Assembly (NCBI GenBank): GCA_017871115.1
Contig: JAFCIZ010000001.1
Span: forward strand, 5,679,501-5,743,500
Origin: Cunninghamella blakesleeana
Taxonomy: Eukaryota > Mucoromycota > Mucoromycetes > Mucorales > Cunninghamellaceae
Length of the DNA stretch: 64,000 nucleotides
Direction: 5' to 3'
Position numbers and translations under genes: made by a program. The notes under the pieces were generated by a model, which made no database searches, had not been told where the DNA came from, and was given only the letters and a program-made list of their open reading frames with translations. This document shows positions 22,616-36,385 of this stretch, piece by piece. Within the stretch, counting starts at the first letter, position 1. Each line of letters starts with the position of its first letter.

Positions 22616-23972
22616 ATGGATACTTCTAATATACAATTATCTATTAAACTTCAACCAGAATATGGTTGGGCAATTAAAAATACACCCGTATTTGGTCCTT
22701 CGAGTATTGTCTCAGGTACATAAACCATTGATTATTTTAAAAAAAAAAAATAAGCAAACTATCATGACCATCATTGCTAATTTTTTTTTAAAAAAAATAA
22801 TATAAAATTAAATAGGTCATGTCGATTTACAAATATTAAATCAAGAAATTTTATCTAGAATAGATAAAATAAGAATTGTTTTTCATGGATCTGAGAGAAT
22901 GATGAATATCAAAACAGGCTCTTTGATCAAAAGAAAGCAATTCTTTGGTACTCAAAGAATCATTTGGGACAGTAAACGTCCACAAAAAGATTTAACAGTC
23001 ATGAATAAATATTCTTTCCCTTTTATCATTCAATTACCTAACGTACAATTCCCTCCTTCTATGGATTATCCTCATTACAAATGCTACTATATGGTTTCTG
23101 TTTATATTGACGAAATCGAAAATCATACCAATACAAGAACAAGTATCAACCCAAAAGAAACTTTACAAGAATATAACCAGCCTATCATTTTTATGCCTTT
23201 TATTGAAACTTGTCTTTTTAAAACACCTTTAATTCAATCTATTCCTCCAAAATCTAAAAAAAATAATAAAAAAGACCACCATCAACAACAGCAACCTATT
23301 AAATTATTAACACATGCTTTGGATTATGTTCCCGGTGACTCAATTAAACTGGACGTGACAATTCCTGATTATTTTTACCAATCCAATAATAACAATGACT
23401 CATCTACTACAACCTGTGCATTTTCTTCCATGTCTCTTACTTTAACCCAAATAGTAAAAAGTTCAAATCAAGTCCATCAATCTACTGTTTCTACTTTGAA
23501 AATCCCATTATTATCATTACAATCCTCCTCACTTTCATCTTCCACTTCGTCTTTTAACCCATTAAAACAACAAATAGAACTTCCACTTTCGTCCGATTTA
23601 ACGCCCACTATTACTTATAGCGATGTCATTTCTGTGAACTATTCCTTACATGTACAATTCCATGAAAATAAATTAAAATTGTCTTCCTTTTTTTCATCCT
23701 CTTCATCCGATCATTATCAATTAACCTTACCCATTCGTATTGGTACCTTGGGTTATGGCATTCGTCCATCTGAAGAATTACAAGTATATTCTATTTTTAG
23801 AACCTCGTTTGAAAATCAAGAAAACGATCCAAGACCTTCTCTACCTAATCCTACTTTTTTACAAAACGTTGAATATGAAGATGCTTTACCAGTATATGAA
23901 GTAGACCCACAATTACCTTCTTATGACTCTTTTATTTCAAACCACTCTCCCATTCCTTCTTATGTTAATTAA
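22616..23972 (+). CDS. Arrestin-related protein, paralogue 2
   Basis: Two exons (22616-22715 and 22816-23972) give about 418 residues. It aligns along its whole length with the gene at 20010: PEYGWAIKNTPVFGPSSIVSG versus PEFGWSIHGTPVYGPNSCFSG (each 21 residues with a shared GW..TPV.GP core), FFGTQRIIWDSK, QLPNVQFPP, PIIFMPFIETC, LPSDLTPTITYSDV-like segment, PIRIGTLGYGIRPSEELQVY and NVEYEDALPVY. The tail holds LPVY, LPSY and IPSY, again degenerate PY-type motifs. Between the two lobes it carries a His/Gln/Lys-rich linker and Ser-rich loops absent from paralogue 1. It is a tandem duplicate that has diverged strongly and gained an intron or kept one lost by its neighbour. Confidence 0.84.
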
Positions 23973-24011
23973 GCTTGACCACTCTTTCATATTTTATTTA
24001 TATTTATTGTT

Positions 24012-24085
24012 GTTATTATCATCAGTATTATTATTATCATCAGTATTATTATTATCATCAGTATTATTATTATCATTAGTATTAT
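24012..24085. repeat. 18-bp minisatellite, about four copies
   Basis: The unit TATTATTATTATCATCAG is repeated in tandem just downstream of arrestin paralogue 2, with the last copy changed to CATTAG. Confidence 0.85.
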
Positions 24086-24735
24086 TTTTATGCCTCATTC
24101 TACTCCCAAAAAACAGTACATATACGCTAGATTCTCTTTTTATATGAATATTACTATCTATATCATTACTATCATTTTTTTTTATTAGTATAGCATTCAC
24201 ACATTATCATTGTTTATAATTTTATACCACTTGTTTATAGTTTAAATACCAATATCAATAAAAAAAACAATAATACCATTCGATACTTTACATATATTTA
24301 TTTTTTAATATATTCAAAATAAGAGTAAAAATGCTCACTTTTTTCGTTCAATTTTTTTTTTTTTTTGATTGATTATTAACAAAATAAATAAAATGAATAA
24401 GTCTTTCTTTTTAGCTACTACTATTGTATTATTTTATTGTATAAACTTCATTATTTGTTAAAGTGCAATATCAAGAAAGGATGCAGATCAATAATGTATA
24501 AAATATAAAATAAAAATGGATATAATTTTAATAGATAATAATAATAATAATGCTATAAGAAAGGGATGCTATTCTAATAATAATAATAATAAAAGTATGA
24601 TTAAGTAGGTATTTAAATTAATATCAACCTTTTACTTTTAAAATTATTTCGACTTTTTAAAATTCCGCAATTTTTTCTTTTTCTTTCACCTTTTTGTCTT
24701 ATTTTATCATATACCTATATTTTATAAATGAACTC

Positions 24736-26658
24736 ATGTCAAAAGAAACAATAACATCTTCCAAAAGACGATATTATTTCGGTCTAATACTTCTTTTAAT
24801 AGTTGTATTTATATGGGTCTCTACATCGTTTATTACGAATGTAAATAAAAAATAAAATAAAAGTAATTACATTCCACTTATAAACATATATCTAAGTTTT
24901 AACTTTATTTCTATTTCATTTTTATGTATATTCATCATTAATAGAATATCTTTGGTGATAAACACTTTAATCGTCCATTTTTTATAACATATATTGGGAC
25001 CTCCACTTTTTCTTTATATCTTATACCACCTTCTATTAGCTACTTAAAACAAAAATACAATAATAAAAAAACAACAGCTATACAATCAGCTCGTGAAGAG
25101 TAAGTCATATATAGATAGATAGATAGATAGATAGATATGGCGATGAATTGACAACCATAAAAAATATATTCATTTGTATCGATTTTTTTTGTATATTTAT
25201 ATGTGTGTGCGCGTGTGTGCATTTTTGCATGTATTGTACATAGAATACATATGGAAGTTAGAGAAAGCTTATTAGAAAATGAAGATGGTGGAAATATTGA
25301 AGAGAATACGGTAATGAATAAAGGAACTTATAGATAGTACTTTAAATATACATCCATACAGGCAATAAAATAATATACTATGATAATAACGCAAGTATAT
25401 ATATAGAGTGAAGAGCTATACCAATATAAAACAAATGAGAAAATGACAACAAAAGAAACTATTCAACTCAGCTCTTATTTTTGTATCCTTTGGTTCCTTG
25501 CAAACTACACGACCAATGCTAGTTTAGCTTATACAACTGTCGGCAGCATGACAATATTATCATCCATGTCTGGTAAAGAGAAAATAATGTTAATGCATAA
25601 TAAGCGAATAATATGAAATAAATAAAAATAATGGAGATTGATCGAATTTTTTTAATGCTATGGGATTATCATTTTAGGTCTATTTACATTGGCAATTGGT
25701 GTTTTTTTTAAAGTAGAACGATTTACATGGATTAAAATGTTAGCTGTTATATTAAGGTAAAATAATTTTATTTTTTACTTTTAATTATAATAACAATATT
25801 AATGGATCAAAATAATTGATAAGTATATCTCTTTATATTTTTTTATTTAGTATATTTGGTGTAGTACTAGTATCATGGTCAGACGAAGTATCAACAGAAA
25901 CAGATCAAGTCCATCATTATAAATTAATAGGAGACCTACTTGCGTTATCTGGAGCTATATTTTATGGTGCCTATACTGTATTTCTTAAATTAAAAATCGA
26001 CGATGAGTCCAAAGTTGATATGACTCTGTTCCTTGGTTTTGTTGGGTTTTTTAACATAGTATTGCTATGGCCATTATTTTTCTTACTTCATTGGTTGGGT
26101 ATAGAAACTTTTTCTTTACCATATAGTTCTGCTTTATGGGGAATGATTTTATTTAATGCTTTAATTGGCACCTTTTTGTAAGCTTATTTTTAAAATTGTC
26201 ATTTATATGTATTTAAGTCGCTTTTTTTTCTAATTCATAAATCACTTTTTTTTCTCCTCCGTACTTTATTTATAGTTCTGATTACTTATGGTTACTTTCA
26301 ATGTTAATGACTTCACCATTAATAGTTACTTTGGGTATGACTCTGACGGTAAATACACAATATTTTATTTACTTATTTATATAAAAAAAAGCTAATAATT
26401 GAACAAAAAAATATGAAATTAATAATCTTTTTTCTTCCTTTTCTTTTTTTTTTCTTTCAGGTTCCATTTGCATTAATTGGTGATATTATATTTAAACATA
26501 TTATACCTAACACTCAATATATTATTGGTGCCTGTTTAGTCATTGCCGGATTCTTTACAGTGAATATACCATCGTTATTTAAAAAAAAAGAAGAGAATAA
26601 TGTTGATGAAGAGGATGAAATAATATCTGATGATCAGCTTACATATAATAGAGATTAA
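24736..26658 (+). CDS. SLC35F/EamA-type membrane transporter
   Basis: A multi-spanning transporter of the drug/metabolite superfamily, similar in layout to yeast vacuolar YML018C/THI74 and animal SLC35F5. It is split into about eight exons, the last beginning at 26461. Membrane segments include YYFGLILLLIVVFIWVSTSF, a segment with TYIGTSTFSLYLIPP, FCILWFLANYTTNASLAY, IFGVVLVSWSDE, GDLLALSGAIFYGAYTVFLK, GFVGFFNIVLLWPLFFLLHW, SDYLWLLSMLMTSPLIVTLG and YIIGACLVIAGFFTVNIPSL, so about ten helices. The family signature region from GAIFYGAYTVFLK on is clear. Substrate unknown. The second-to-third exon join at 25100 uses an acceptor near 25263 that keeps frame (EESLLENEDG); it is my best reading. Confidence 0.82.
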
Positions 26659-27122
26659 TAGACTTATCCTTATGTACATATAAGCATTTTAAAAATCTAT
26701 CATTGAAATAAAATAAAATAAAATATGTACATAGAAATCAAGTTTTATAACAACGATTAGATACAAATATTCAAAGTGCCTTTAATTGGTGTATTTTATA
26801 TATTTTACTCAAAATAAAAATAAATATGATTTTATTAAATAATACCCTATCTTTTAATTTTATTATCTATTTATAAAGGAATTGATGTAATTATATTAAA
26901 AAAAATATCATCTGTCTTTTTTATTGTAAAATTAAACAAAAATATATTTATTCTTATTATATTTTTATCACACTATAACTTTTATTTTAAAAATTATTTT
27001 TTTATCTTCATTTCAAAAATAAATAAATAAAAAGGTTTACATTGGTAAATAAATATATAACATACACATAAAAAAAGTAAAATAAAAAAAAAGGGAAAAG
27101 GATAGGATAGGATAATATATAT
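26659..27122. other. Convergent intergenic region
   Basis: AT-rich 3' flank of the transporter and the GGA gene; only A/T runs are seen. Confidence 0.6.
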
Positions 27123-28924
27123 TTATGCACGATAATCTCCAGTTTGTTCCATATCTACGCCAAATTGTTTATAAGTGACCTTATATCGTAATCGTAAAAC
27201 TTCATTATTAGGATTATTGAGGGTAATAATTTGAGTAACGGAATTCTGAGAAGATGGTGGAACAATCTGTGAAGATTGGGTTTCCATATTAAGTTGCATT
27301 GTCTAAAATAAATAAATAATAGTAAGTATTAACAAGAACTACTTTAATCTCTTTCTCTTTTTCACTTCTATTTTGTTTAGTTATTTAAAAAATATAAATT
27401 AAACTTACTCTTGGCGCAGCAAGTGATAATGTAATATTTTCCATAGGGGCAGTAGATTGATTTGAAAATAATGCTTTAAATTTCAATTGGGTATTGATTT
27501 TTTTAACTTCTAAATCAATTCTTAATCCATTCTTATTTACCAATTGAACTATTTCATAAATTAATTATTAATAAAAGGGTAACAATTAGTATTATAGGAA
27601 CAAAAATAATATTATAGATGATATACTATTATGATTATGATTATTATAATATTTTTTACTTGATGGAAGAGTTTCATAAGATTGCTCGTTGGAAGACAAT
27701 TTAGGAGATGATTGGTATTGTTGTTGATGATGTTGAATAGGTGATCCAAATCCACTGGAAGTTGAAGTAGTGGTAGTCAAATTAGATAATAAAGGTGAAT
27801 GATTATTGTTACTGTTGTTATTGTTGAAATTGAGAGCATTCCCAGAGAATATATCGGCATTAGAAGCTGACGAAGGTGTTGTATTTGAATTTGTATCACT
27901 TAATAAATCAAACAAATCTGCTTGTTTTATTACTGCATTGCTACTACTATTGTTATCACTGGTATTTAAAAGATTATTATTATTATTATTATCATTTGTT
28001 GTGGACGATGATATACTTGTTTGACCAAATATTTCACTAAGATCATTTAATGCTGAACCAGATACTGTTGTTGAAGTTGTTGAAGGTTCATTTATATCAT
28101 CCAAATCAATTAAACTAATAGCTTGACGTGGTGGTTCATCTGCTGATGTTTGAGTAGGTGGTTTTCCATTAATGTCATATTGGGTATTATAAATTCCTTT
28201 TTGAATATCAGCATATTTGGAAATTACGTTGTTGATCATATCATTAAGTGTAAGCAAATTTTCTATTATAAACAAAAATGATATATTATCATTAAAGTTA
28301 TTAAATTATACATTTATCTCCATATACACATATAGACTATTTCTATTTTATTTTAATGTTTCTCTTTACCTATTTTATCATTATCTTCTTCTTCAGTAAT
28401 CATTCTTTGTATTTTAGGTTGAGAGTTCACACAGGAAGATCTTAGTTCCTGATTATAAAAATATAAAAAAAACCAATATTACATTATTAATATATATATA
28501 TTTACTATATTATGCCGTGCTACTATTGTATAAAAAGCATAGATTATTACCATGATTGTTTCATTGCGTTCTAACTTTTCACCAGGTTTGATGTTTTCCA
28601 ACATTTCATATAACAAAATAGCTTTATCTTGAACCTTATGTAATTCTTCTTCGAACTTCTGTTTATAATCAGGAATAGATCGTTGATCCTAATATCAAAT
28701 AAAGCAAATAAATAAGAAAAATTAAGTGTATCAATATTTATCTAATTTTTATATTATAATTATTGTTTGTATCATTGTTATTGTTTCTTACATATCCAGA
28801 CATCACTTTCATTAAATGATTTGCCTCTACTAAATCTTGAGGTCTTCCACGTCTAATTAATTCTTGCAATTTCTAAATATATAATAAAATGATATTATTC
28901 ATTTATTAATGTCTGTGAATACAA

Positions 28925-28957
<33 letters not shown>

Positions 28958-30222
28958 TATAAGAAATATGTCTTTTTATTATTTACTTACAGCTGACTGA
29001 GCGATACGATCCTCTTCTTCTAGTTCTTGAGCAGATTTTAATGACTAAGTATAAATTACAGTAATAATGTATTGATACATCAGTATAAATAATCCAAAAC
29101 AATTACACCCTAGATTCGTATTTATTTATTTATTCATTATTAGCATCATTATATTTTATATTTACTTCTGAGGGGGCTAAAGCAGCTAATGAAGATTCAC
29201 GTAATTCAGGAAAACGATAACCTAAAAAAAAAATACTGGTTATATGAGAAAAAATAAAATAATATATAACCACAATATATATTCTTTTCTTTTCTTTTAC
29301 CTTTAAATCTTAATAATCGATACATATCCTTAATATGGATTAAATCGTCTTTATGCTTTGACATATCAGTAAGAGCAACTTTCCATTCTTTGATTAAATA
29401 TAATATACGTTGAATGACAGGACTTGGAAAAGGCTATTATTAAAAAAAAGAAAAAGAAAAAGGATCAAGAGTAAGAATCAAGCACTTTGTATCATTATCA
29501 TTACATCTACACTCTCTAAACATAAAATTCTTTGTTACTTACGGCAGGTCTTTCAGGAAATCGTCGTACAAGTTCATTTAAAAATTCCTTGGTACCAATT
29601 TGAAGATGGAAAGGATATCCACAATTTTTTACACAATTATCTAATAACTTTTTTTTTAAAAAAAAACAAATAAAATAGAAGAATTTAAGGTTAATAAACA
29701 GATACTACATTATTTCTCAATAGGGAATAATATAACAAAAATAAAAATAAAAATAAAAATCATATGAAACTTACTGTAAGTGCCAGCATAGCTTGATTAA
29801 TACTTTTACTATTAACAATACGAACAATGGCTGTAGCTGCTTCTCTTGGTCTATTATAAAAAATAGTATATATTTATATATGTTAATATATAAAAGGTAA
29901 TATATATATATATATATATATACATTCAAATGAAATAAAAACAGAAATAAAAAATAAAAAAAATATATCCATTATATTTATTAAAACTTACGCATTCCCT
30001 TGTTTTTTATTTATCATTTCACAAATCTCGAGATTAAGCGCCAAGTCAGGCTCATAACGTGCAGGACTACACGCTCCATCTAATAAAAAAAAAGAATAGA
30101 ATAGAATAGAATAGAATAGAAAATATATTTCATTAATAAACTATAAAATAACTTTAACTGTACTATAATAATAATAATTTTTATTTCATCTTACCAATAA
30201 ATTCTTGTAAAGGTACCAACAT
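27123..30222 (-). CDS. GGA: GGA-type clathrin adaptor (VHS-GAT-GAE)
   Basis: Monomeric Arf-dependent adaptor for trans-Golgi to endosome transport. About ten exons. The VHS domain runs over the first 150 residues: MLVPLQEFIDGACSPARYEP, AREAATAIVRIVNSK-like helix, MLALTLLDNCVKNCGYPFH, PVIQRILYLIKEWKVAL. The GAT domain follows with LQELIRRGRPQDLVEANHLM, IKPGEKLERNETIM and ENLLTLNDMINNVISKYADI. The hinge is Asn/Ser/Thr-rich with SLIDLDD and DLFDLLSD, clathrin-box-like. The C-terminal GAE ear has LRIDLEVKKINTQLKFKALF, SNQSTAPMENITLSLAAP and LRLRYKVTYKQFGVDMEQTG. The join at 27630/27546 gives N-I-Q-L-V-N in frame. All three domains are present. It shares a 240-bp promoter with the divergent Dsc3-like gene. 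Confidence 0.92.
28928..28960. repeat. (ATGT)n microsatellite
   Basis: About eight tandem TATG units within an intron of the GGA gene. Confidence 0.85.
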
Positions 30223-30463
30223 TATTTAATAAAATAATTTGATATATAATTTATATGGTAAGAAAAAAGTAGTTAGGAGAAAGAAAAAAGAAAGAAGGGA
30301 GTGGAAAATAAAAGGAAAGAAAAAAAGAGAATTCTGAATTTTTAAGTTCCGTTAAAGTGTGTAATTTTTAAATTGTGCCAAGTTTTTAAGTTTTTTTCTT
30401 GTGCTCTTCTTTCTTTTTTATTTCTCTCTATCCTATTTTTTATACATATTTATATATTTATAC

Positions 30464-30621
30464 ATGTCAAAAGATACATTTTTAATAAATATTCGTTGGT
30501 CGGAAGGATCTGATCTTACTTTACAAGTAAAACCTTTTTTAGATACCCCAAACAATATTAAATCTATGGTAATATTGATTTATAAAATAATAAGATGTAG
30601 TTTTATATATTATTTATTTGT

Positions 30622-30668
<47 letters not shown>

Positions 30669-31239
30669 TATATGTATGTATGTATATATTATCTTTTTGT
30701 ACTAGATTAATCAAATATCACCAAACACCATAAATAAAAAAATTCGGCTTATATATAACGGTACTATTTTAGACAACGATATGAAAGTATTGTGGGATTA
30801 TGGTATTCGAACTTCTGGTAGTTTTATTCATTGTGTTATATCTGATAATGTTATAAAAAGTCCCACAAAGGTATTATGGAGAAATGAAAAGATATATGAA
30901 CATAGACAAATATATATATTGAAATTTTGATATTAAACTGTATTTTTAATTTATTTTATTTTATTTTATTCATTTTATTCCATTCTATTTTATTTTAATT
31001 TATTTTAATAGACTTTAAGGAAATCAAAAATGATAAAAGGCTTTGATCGTTTATTATCTTCAGGCTTTAATCAAGAAGAAATACGTAGTATTAGAACTCA
31101 ATTTCACAGAATGCATGGAACACCTTATGACGGTCAAGGTAAATAAAATAAAAATAATATGAAATGAAATAATATATAATAATAAATATAAATAGACAGA
31201 CGAACCACCTATTCATACAAACAATTTCATGATATTATG

Positions 31240-31270
<31 letters not shown>

Positions 31271-31695
31271 GAACCTACAGAACAGTTGCAACAATTAGAA
31301 GAAGATTGGATGGAACAGACTGGGGAAACGATACCTGAAGGAAGTAAGTTTTATTATTATATAAAAGATGCATATGTTGGTGATAATAAAAAATACTCAC
31401 GTTTATTTATTTATTTATTTATTTTATTCTATATTTTATTTTATTTTATAATTTATTTTATTTTATTTTATATTTATTTTATTTTATTTTATATTTATTT
31501 TTATATTTTGGATAAAATATAGCTCTTCAAGGAACTTATAAAGAAATGTTGTGGGGTGTCATCTTGGGATTCTTTTTAGGCGTTTTATGTATCTTTTGGG
31601 TAAGAGAATCAGTATTTACTCGTCGCCACCAATTGGGAATACTTGCCGGCATGTTTCTCAATGTTTACTTTGGTTATCAACATGTCTACAATTAA
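30464..31695 (+). CDS. Dsc3-like E3 ubiquitin ligase complex subunit (DUF2407)
   Basis: Subunit of the fungal Golgi Dsc/Tul1 ubiquitin ligase complex. Five or so exons give about 225 residues. The N-terminus is ubiquitin-like: FLINIRWSEGSDLTLQVKPF, then NTINKKIRLIYNGTILDNDM and TSGSFIHCVISD, matching the beta-grasp order. The middle has the family segment GFDRLLSSGFNQEEIRSIRT with QFHRMHGTP. The end has two membrane segments, MLWGVILGFFLGVLCIFWV and QLGILAGMFLNVYFGYQHV. The same domain order is found in fission yeast Dsc3. Intron 1 contains a (AAT)n run of about 14 units at 30629-30668. Confidence 0.83.
30629..30668. repeat. (AAT)n microsatellite
   Basis: About 13 AAT triplets in the first intron of the Dsc3-like gene. 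Confidence 0.9.
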
Positions 31696-32010
31696 AATGT
31701 AAAGTTTTATACTTATTCTTTTTTCTTTTTTTTTTTTTTTTTTGTGTATATTTCTTTTTTACTCTTTTCTTTTTATTATTTATTTTCATTAATCTTTTCT
31801 TATATTTATAAATCATATTTATATATGTATAATCATATAATCTCATCCCTCTAACATATATATACATATATATATATACATATTTTTTTCTTTATTTATA
31901 TTATTAAATATTTTAATAAATCAGTTTTCAATAATCATTGATAAAATATTTAATGCAGGCGGTTATTTAATTTAATTTAATTTTAAAATAAGTGTCCTTT
32001 ATTGACTAGT

Positions 32011-32828
32011 TTACTTGAGTAAATGATAAATAGTTGAACCGGAAGTATATAATAAAGTGATAAGACCAAGGTATCCAATAGCACCGTATGCACGCTTTTC
32101 AGGTCTACCAGTTGTATAACCCTTAGAATAGATGAATCTACCAAGAAGATAAACCTAATTAATGTAAAAAAAAGTGCGTATTAGATTTCATTTACTTAAA
32201 AATAATAATAATATAAAGTGTATATATATTATACTTACAACACCAGCACCAGCAGATAATTCAGGGTGTTTGATACCACCAATTAATAAAAGAGTATTGA
32301 AAATGGGGAACATTTCTATTTACCGTCATCCATTTATAATAATAATAATATTAATCATAAATACCAATGAATTCACTTTTTTATTATTATTTTACCTAAA
32401 GTATTTTGATGAACTCTTTGGGTACAATTAAAAATGTGCTTTCTAATATCCTTTTCAGCTTCACTCTTTTCAGCATAAACTAAATAAAAATAAAAATAAA
32501 GATAAAGATAATATATTTTAAAAAAAAAAACGCGTTTCATTTTTAATTTATTTATTTTTTTTCATATCTAATTTTTTATTGTTATTTTACCATAAGGGTA
32601 AGGAACTTGAGCTTTCTTTCTGGCTGCACCGACAGCAATACCCATACCAAATATTTGTAAAGCACTTACAGCAGAAGTAGCAAGTACCTAATGCAAGGAA
32701 AAAGAAGATGCTGGCATTTAGTTTACTGAAATATGTATGTATATATGTGTGTATTTTATTCATTATGGTAAACTAAAATAAAAAAATAAACTTACATAAC
32801 CATATTCAGAAGGAACAATAATAGCCAT
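32011..32828 (-). CDS. Microsomal glutathione S-transferase 3-like (MAPEG family)
   Basis: A small integral membrane enzyme that conjugates or reduces substrates with glutathione, usually in ER or mitochondrial outer membrane. Five short exons give about 145 residues with about four membrane helices: VLATSAVSALQIFGMGIAVG, IFNTLLLIGGIKHPELSAG, VVYLLGRFIYSKGYTTGRPE and AYGAIGYLGLITLLYTSG. The diagnostic MAPEG/MGST3 motif FNCTQRVHQNTLE is complete and spans the loop facing the active site, and RPEKRAYGA follows the third helix. The stop is at 32011-32013. Length is normal for MGST3. Confidence 0.92.
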
Positions 32829-33613
32829 TATATAAATTAATTAAAAGATAATATTGAGTTTTTTTAACAACAAAAAAGTAAAAGAAAAGAAAAGAAAAGA
32901 AAAGAAAATAAAAGAAATTAAATCGAATTTTGAAATTTTTTAAATTTCAGTTAGTTCTCTTTTCGGCGCCCTTCAGTTTGATTCTTTGTGCAACCAAACG
33001 TAATCAAAATTTCCATCTTTGTAGCGATCTTTATTTAATTTTTTAGTAATATAGAGTAATAATTCGTAAGGTTTTTTATATATATTATTTTTAGTATTTT
33101 TATAAAATAGCTTTTATATTTATTAAAAAATTAAATAAAGCCTTGAATAAATAAATACGTACGTCATTCATTCTGCAATGATTATCGTTTTATACAGTGT
33201 ACATACATATAAAACATGGTCTTACATACTTTTATCAGTTTATATACATGTGTCAAAATACACAAGTACAACTTTTTTTTTTGGGTAATTATTTTACGTA
33301 TGGGGTAAAAAAAGAAAGCTTATTATTTTAAATTATGTATTAAAAAAAATATATTTATGTATTTATTATTTTATACTATTTATTTAACAAAAAAAAAGAA
33401 TGTTTTATCATAAAAATATCATATTAAAAATAAAAAAAATAAATATTTACTTTGGATGTATATATAAAAGTGTGTGAATATGAGTGTGGGTGTGAATATG
33501 AGTGTGAGTATGAGTGTGAATATGAGTGTGTAATAATAAAAACAACAATAATAATAATAATAGTAATAAAATAGAGAGAGAGAGAAGGGTGATTTTTTTT
33601 TAGAATAGTAGTA
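32829..33613. other. Intergenic region with minisatellite
   Basis: Upstream of the MGST3-like gene there is a GC-richer patch (TTTTCGGCGCCCTTCAG near 32958). At about 33465-33530 lies a purine/GT minisatellite of ATGAGTGTG and GTGTGAAT units. No gene. Confidence 0.6.
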
Positions 33614-35548
33614 TTAATGTTGATAATCAAAATCGTGTAATTCAATAGCCGTTTGAAAAGCTGCCTCTCGATCACGATGTAAACGACGTTGTAATACCAC
33701 TACGGCCTTAGTTGCATGACACTCCAATTTCCAAACAGTCCTTCCTACCTGAGTAAAAGTTCGAATCAATTGTCCTGAATCCAAATCCCATAACTTTACA
33801 CTACCATCACTGCCGCCACTTAAAACATGTTTCCCGTCCACACGAAGACAAGTAACGGAATTATCATGAGCAGAGATTCGATTTTTACATTCATACGTTG
33901 TTAAATCCCAAAATCTTAAACATCCATCAGATCCTCCACTAACTAATAAATTTGGTAATAACTGTAAATGACCTACTAAAGTAGTATGACCGTGTAAGGT
34001 AGCTATACATGTTCCCTGTTGTGCAATGGACCACACTTTAATGGTGGAATCCAAGGAACCCGTTACAATATATTTGTCATCAATGGCCACTGCGTAGATT
34101 TGTGATAAATGCCCTCGACATACAAACATACACTCCCCTGTATTAATATTCCATAATCTTGCTGTACTATCATATGATCCCGAAACCACTTGATCTCCTT
34201 GTATATCTAAACATCGTACGCTTGAATGATGGCCAAGGCATAAATGTTTTAATATTCCTTTTTCAATATCCCATATTCTTAATGATGCATCCCGCGATCC
34301 TGTCACTGCTGTTTTATGATCTGGTAATTGAAGACATCGAATGGTGGATGAATGTCCTTGTAAAGTATGGTATAATTGCCCTGTTTTAAGATTCCATACT
34401 CTTGCATCACTAAAAACATATAAAAAAAGAGAGAAAGAAATATATAAATATAAAATTAGAAAAGGAGAAAAAAAAATTAAAATATGCTTTAAAAAATAAT
34501 AATAATAATAGGGAGTAAAAAGAATAATGTAAATTGGGGTAATGAGAAAGAGAGAGTTTAAATAAATAGTATAATGATAAGGAGAAAGGGAAAAAAAAAA
34601 GTGTATCAATTTTTTTTTTATTTTGTATATATATTATACTCATTTTTTATTTTATTCTTACCGATCACAACCACCAGAGACTAAAATAGTTTGAGATTGA
34701 TGTTTAATAAATTGTAAAGCCCATACGCCACCACTGTGACCATGCAAAGTACGTAAATAGTTACCAGAAGATGCATCAAAAACAACAATACGATTATCAT
34801 CACAACCAATAACAATAAACTCATCATCCATTTGTAAACTTGTAACTAAATTACTACCAATATCATTAGTACAAGAAGTGATTTTTGCTCCACCATTGAT
34901 CCAAGCCATATCAATTTGATATTTTCTTTGAAACAAATTTTTAAAAGTAGACGACGATGATATATATTTAGGATGAGAAGGAAGTAGATTCGTTGATAAT
35001 GATGATGAAGAAGATATAATAGAATCATTGTTAAATGATTGATAATTATGCTGTATACACATTGTTTTCCAAATAGAATCGTCCAATAATATGGAATGCC
35101 ATACAGTTGATACACGAGAAGCTTGAGCTAATGTATAAGGATCTTTAATAAAGGATATAATATGCAAAGAGATTTCGGTTGGTAAATATTTTAAAAAATC
35201 GACTTTTAATTTAGGAGCTACCAAGGTATTAATAAATGTTAATAAAGTATTATCACATACACCAATGATTTCTGTTAAAAAGAGTTGTTTTTGAGTCGTA
35301 TCCAATTGTCGAAATGTTTTTTTAATCATAGTAATAAAATCCAACCGTGAACTGTTTAATAAAGTGGGTATCATTAAAGCTAAGTAGTCGCTGTTTGTTT
35401 TATTTTTATCATCTTGTATAAGAAGAGGTTGCTGTTGATGCTGATCTTTATATAACTGCCGATTACTTGTTGTACTACTACTACTAGTACTACTACTTGG
35501 TGGTGTTGCAGGAGGTGATAATTCATCTACACCCAAATAACAATCCAT
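33614..35548 (-). CDS. Fbw7/Cdc4-like F-box and WD40 protein
   Basis: Substrate receptor of an SCF ubiquitin ligase. Two exons (35548-34658 and about 34407-33614) join as GATCG|T to give C-D-R-D-A-R-V-W in frame, about 560 residues. The N-terminus is Ser/Pro/Thr-rich. Before the F-box lies a helical dimerisation-like region (SSRLDFITMIKKTFRQLD). The F-box is LKYLPTEISLHIISFIKDPY with the following TLAQASRVSTVWHSILLDD and SIWKTMC. The rest forms eight WD40 blades, with repeated GH...WD pairs such as LHGHSGGVWALQF, LRIWDIEKG, GSYDSTARLWNINTG, GSLDSTIKVWS and GGSDGSVKLWDLDSG. Eight blades and this F-box position fit Fbw7/Cdc4/Pop1, which bind phosphodegrons. Confidence 0.88.
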
Positions 35549-36344
35549 GATTTCTTTGCTATTATAGATTAATAATAAAAATAAAAAAGTAGGAAAGAGT
35601 ATATATTTAAAAGGAAAGTGGATATATCAAGGAAAGGAAATGGGTATAATAATAACTATATATATACAACTATATATGTATACAAAGTATTCAGTATATA
35701 AAATATGTAAAAAAGAGTGTATCTGAGAGTGAGAGAGTGAGAGTGAGAGAGTGAGAGTGAGAGAAAGAAAAAAAGAGAAAAAGAGAAAAAGAAGAAAGAG
35801 TGTGAAAAATAATAAAAAAAGGAAAAAGGAATAATAAAATAAAGGGGGAGAGAGGAGGAGAAATAAATTTATATATGACAAATAAAATTAAGGGGAAAGA
35901 AAAAGCATATAAATCCATTTAAGTAAAAGGTAGTGTTTTCCATTATATTTATATGACTTTTTTTAAAAATAATATAATACAAAAATGTCGTGTGTTGTCA
36001 TTATTATACCTTATAACTACATATCCTATAATAACAATAATAATAAAATATTATATATTAACTTTTGAAAATTATTACAAACAATTTATTTTATGTTATC
36101 CTATATTTACCCTAAAAATGCCAATGTATATATACATATAAATACATCTTTATAAAATTCAATCACATTATACTTTATTGTATATTAACTTTTAAGTTGA
36201 AAAAATAAACCAAAATGAATAAAACATTAAAAAATAATAGTTGTATATAATTTATAGTTGTTAGATATTATTTTTTTAATTTTATTTTATTTTATTAAAT
36301 AAGAATAATATTATCAATAATAAAATGATGATTGTTTGTTTTAA

Positions 36345-36385
<41 letters not shown>

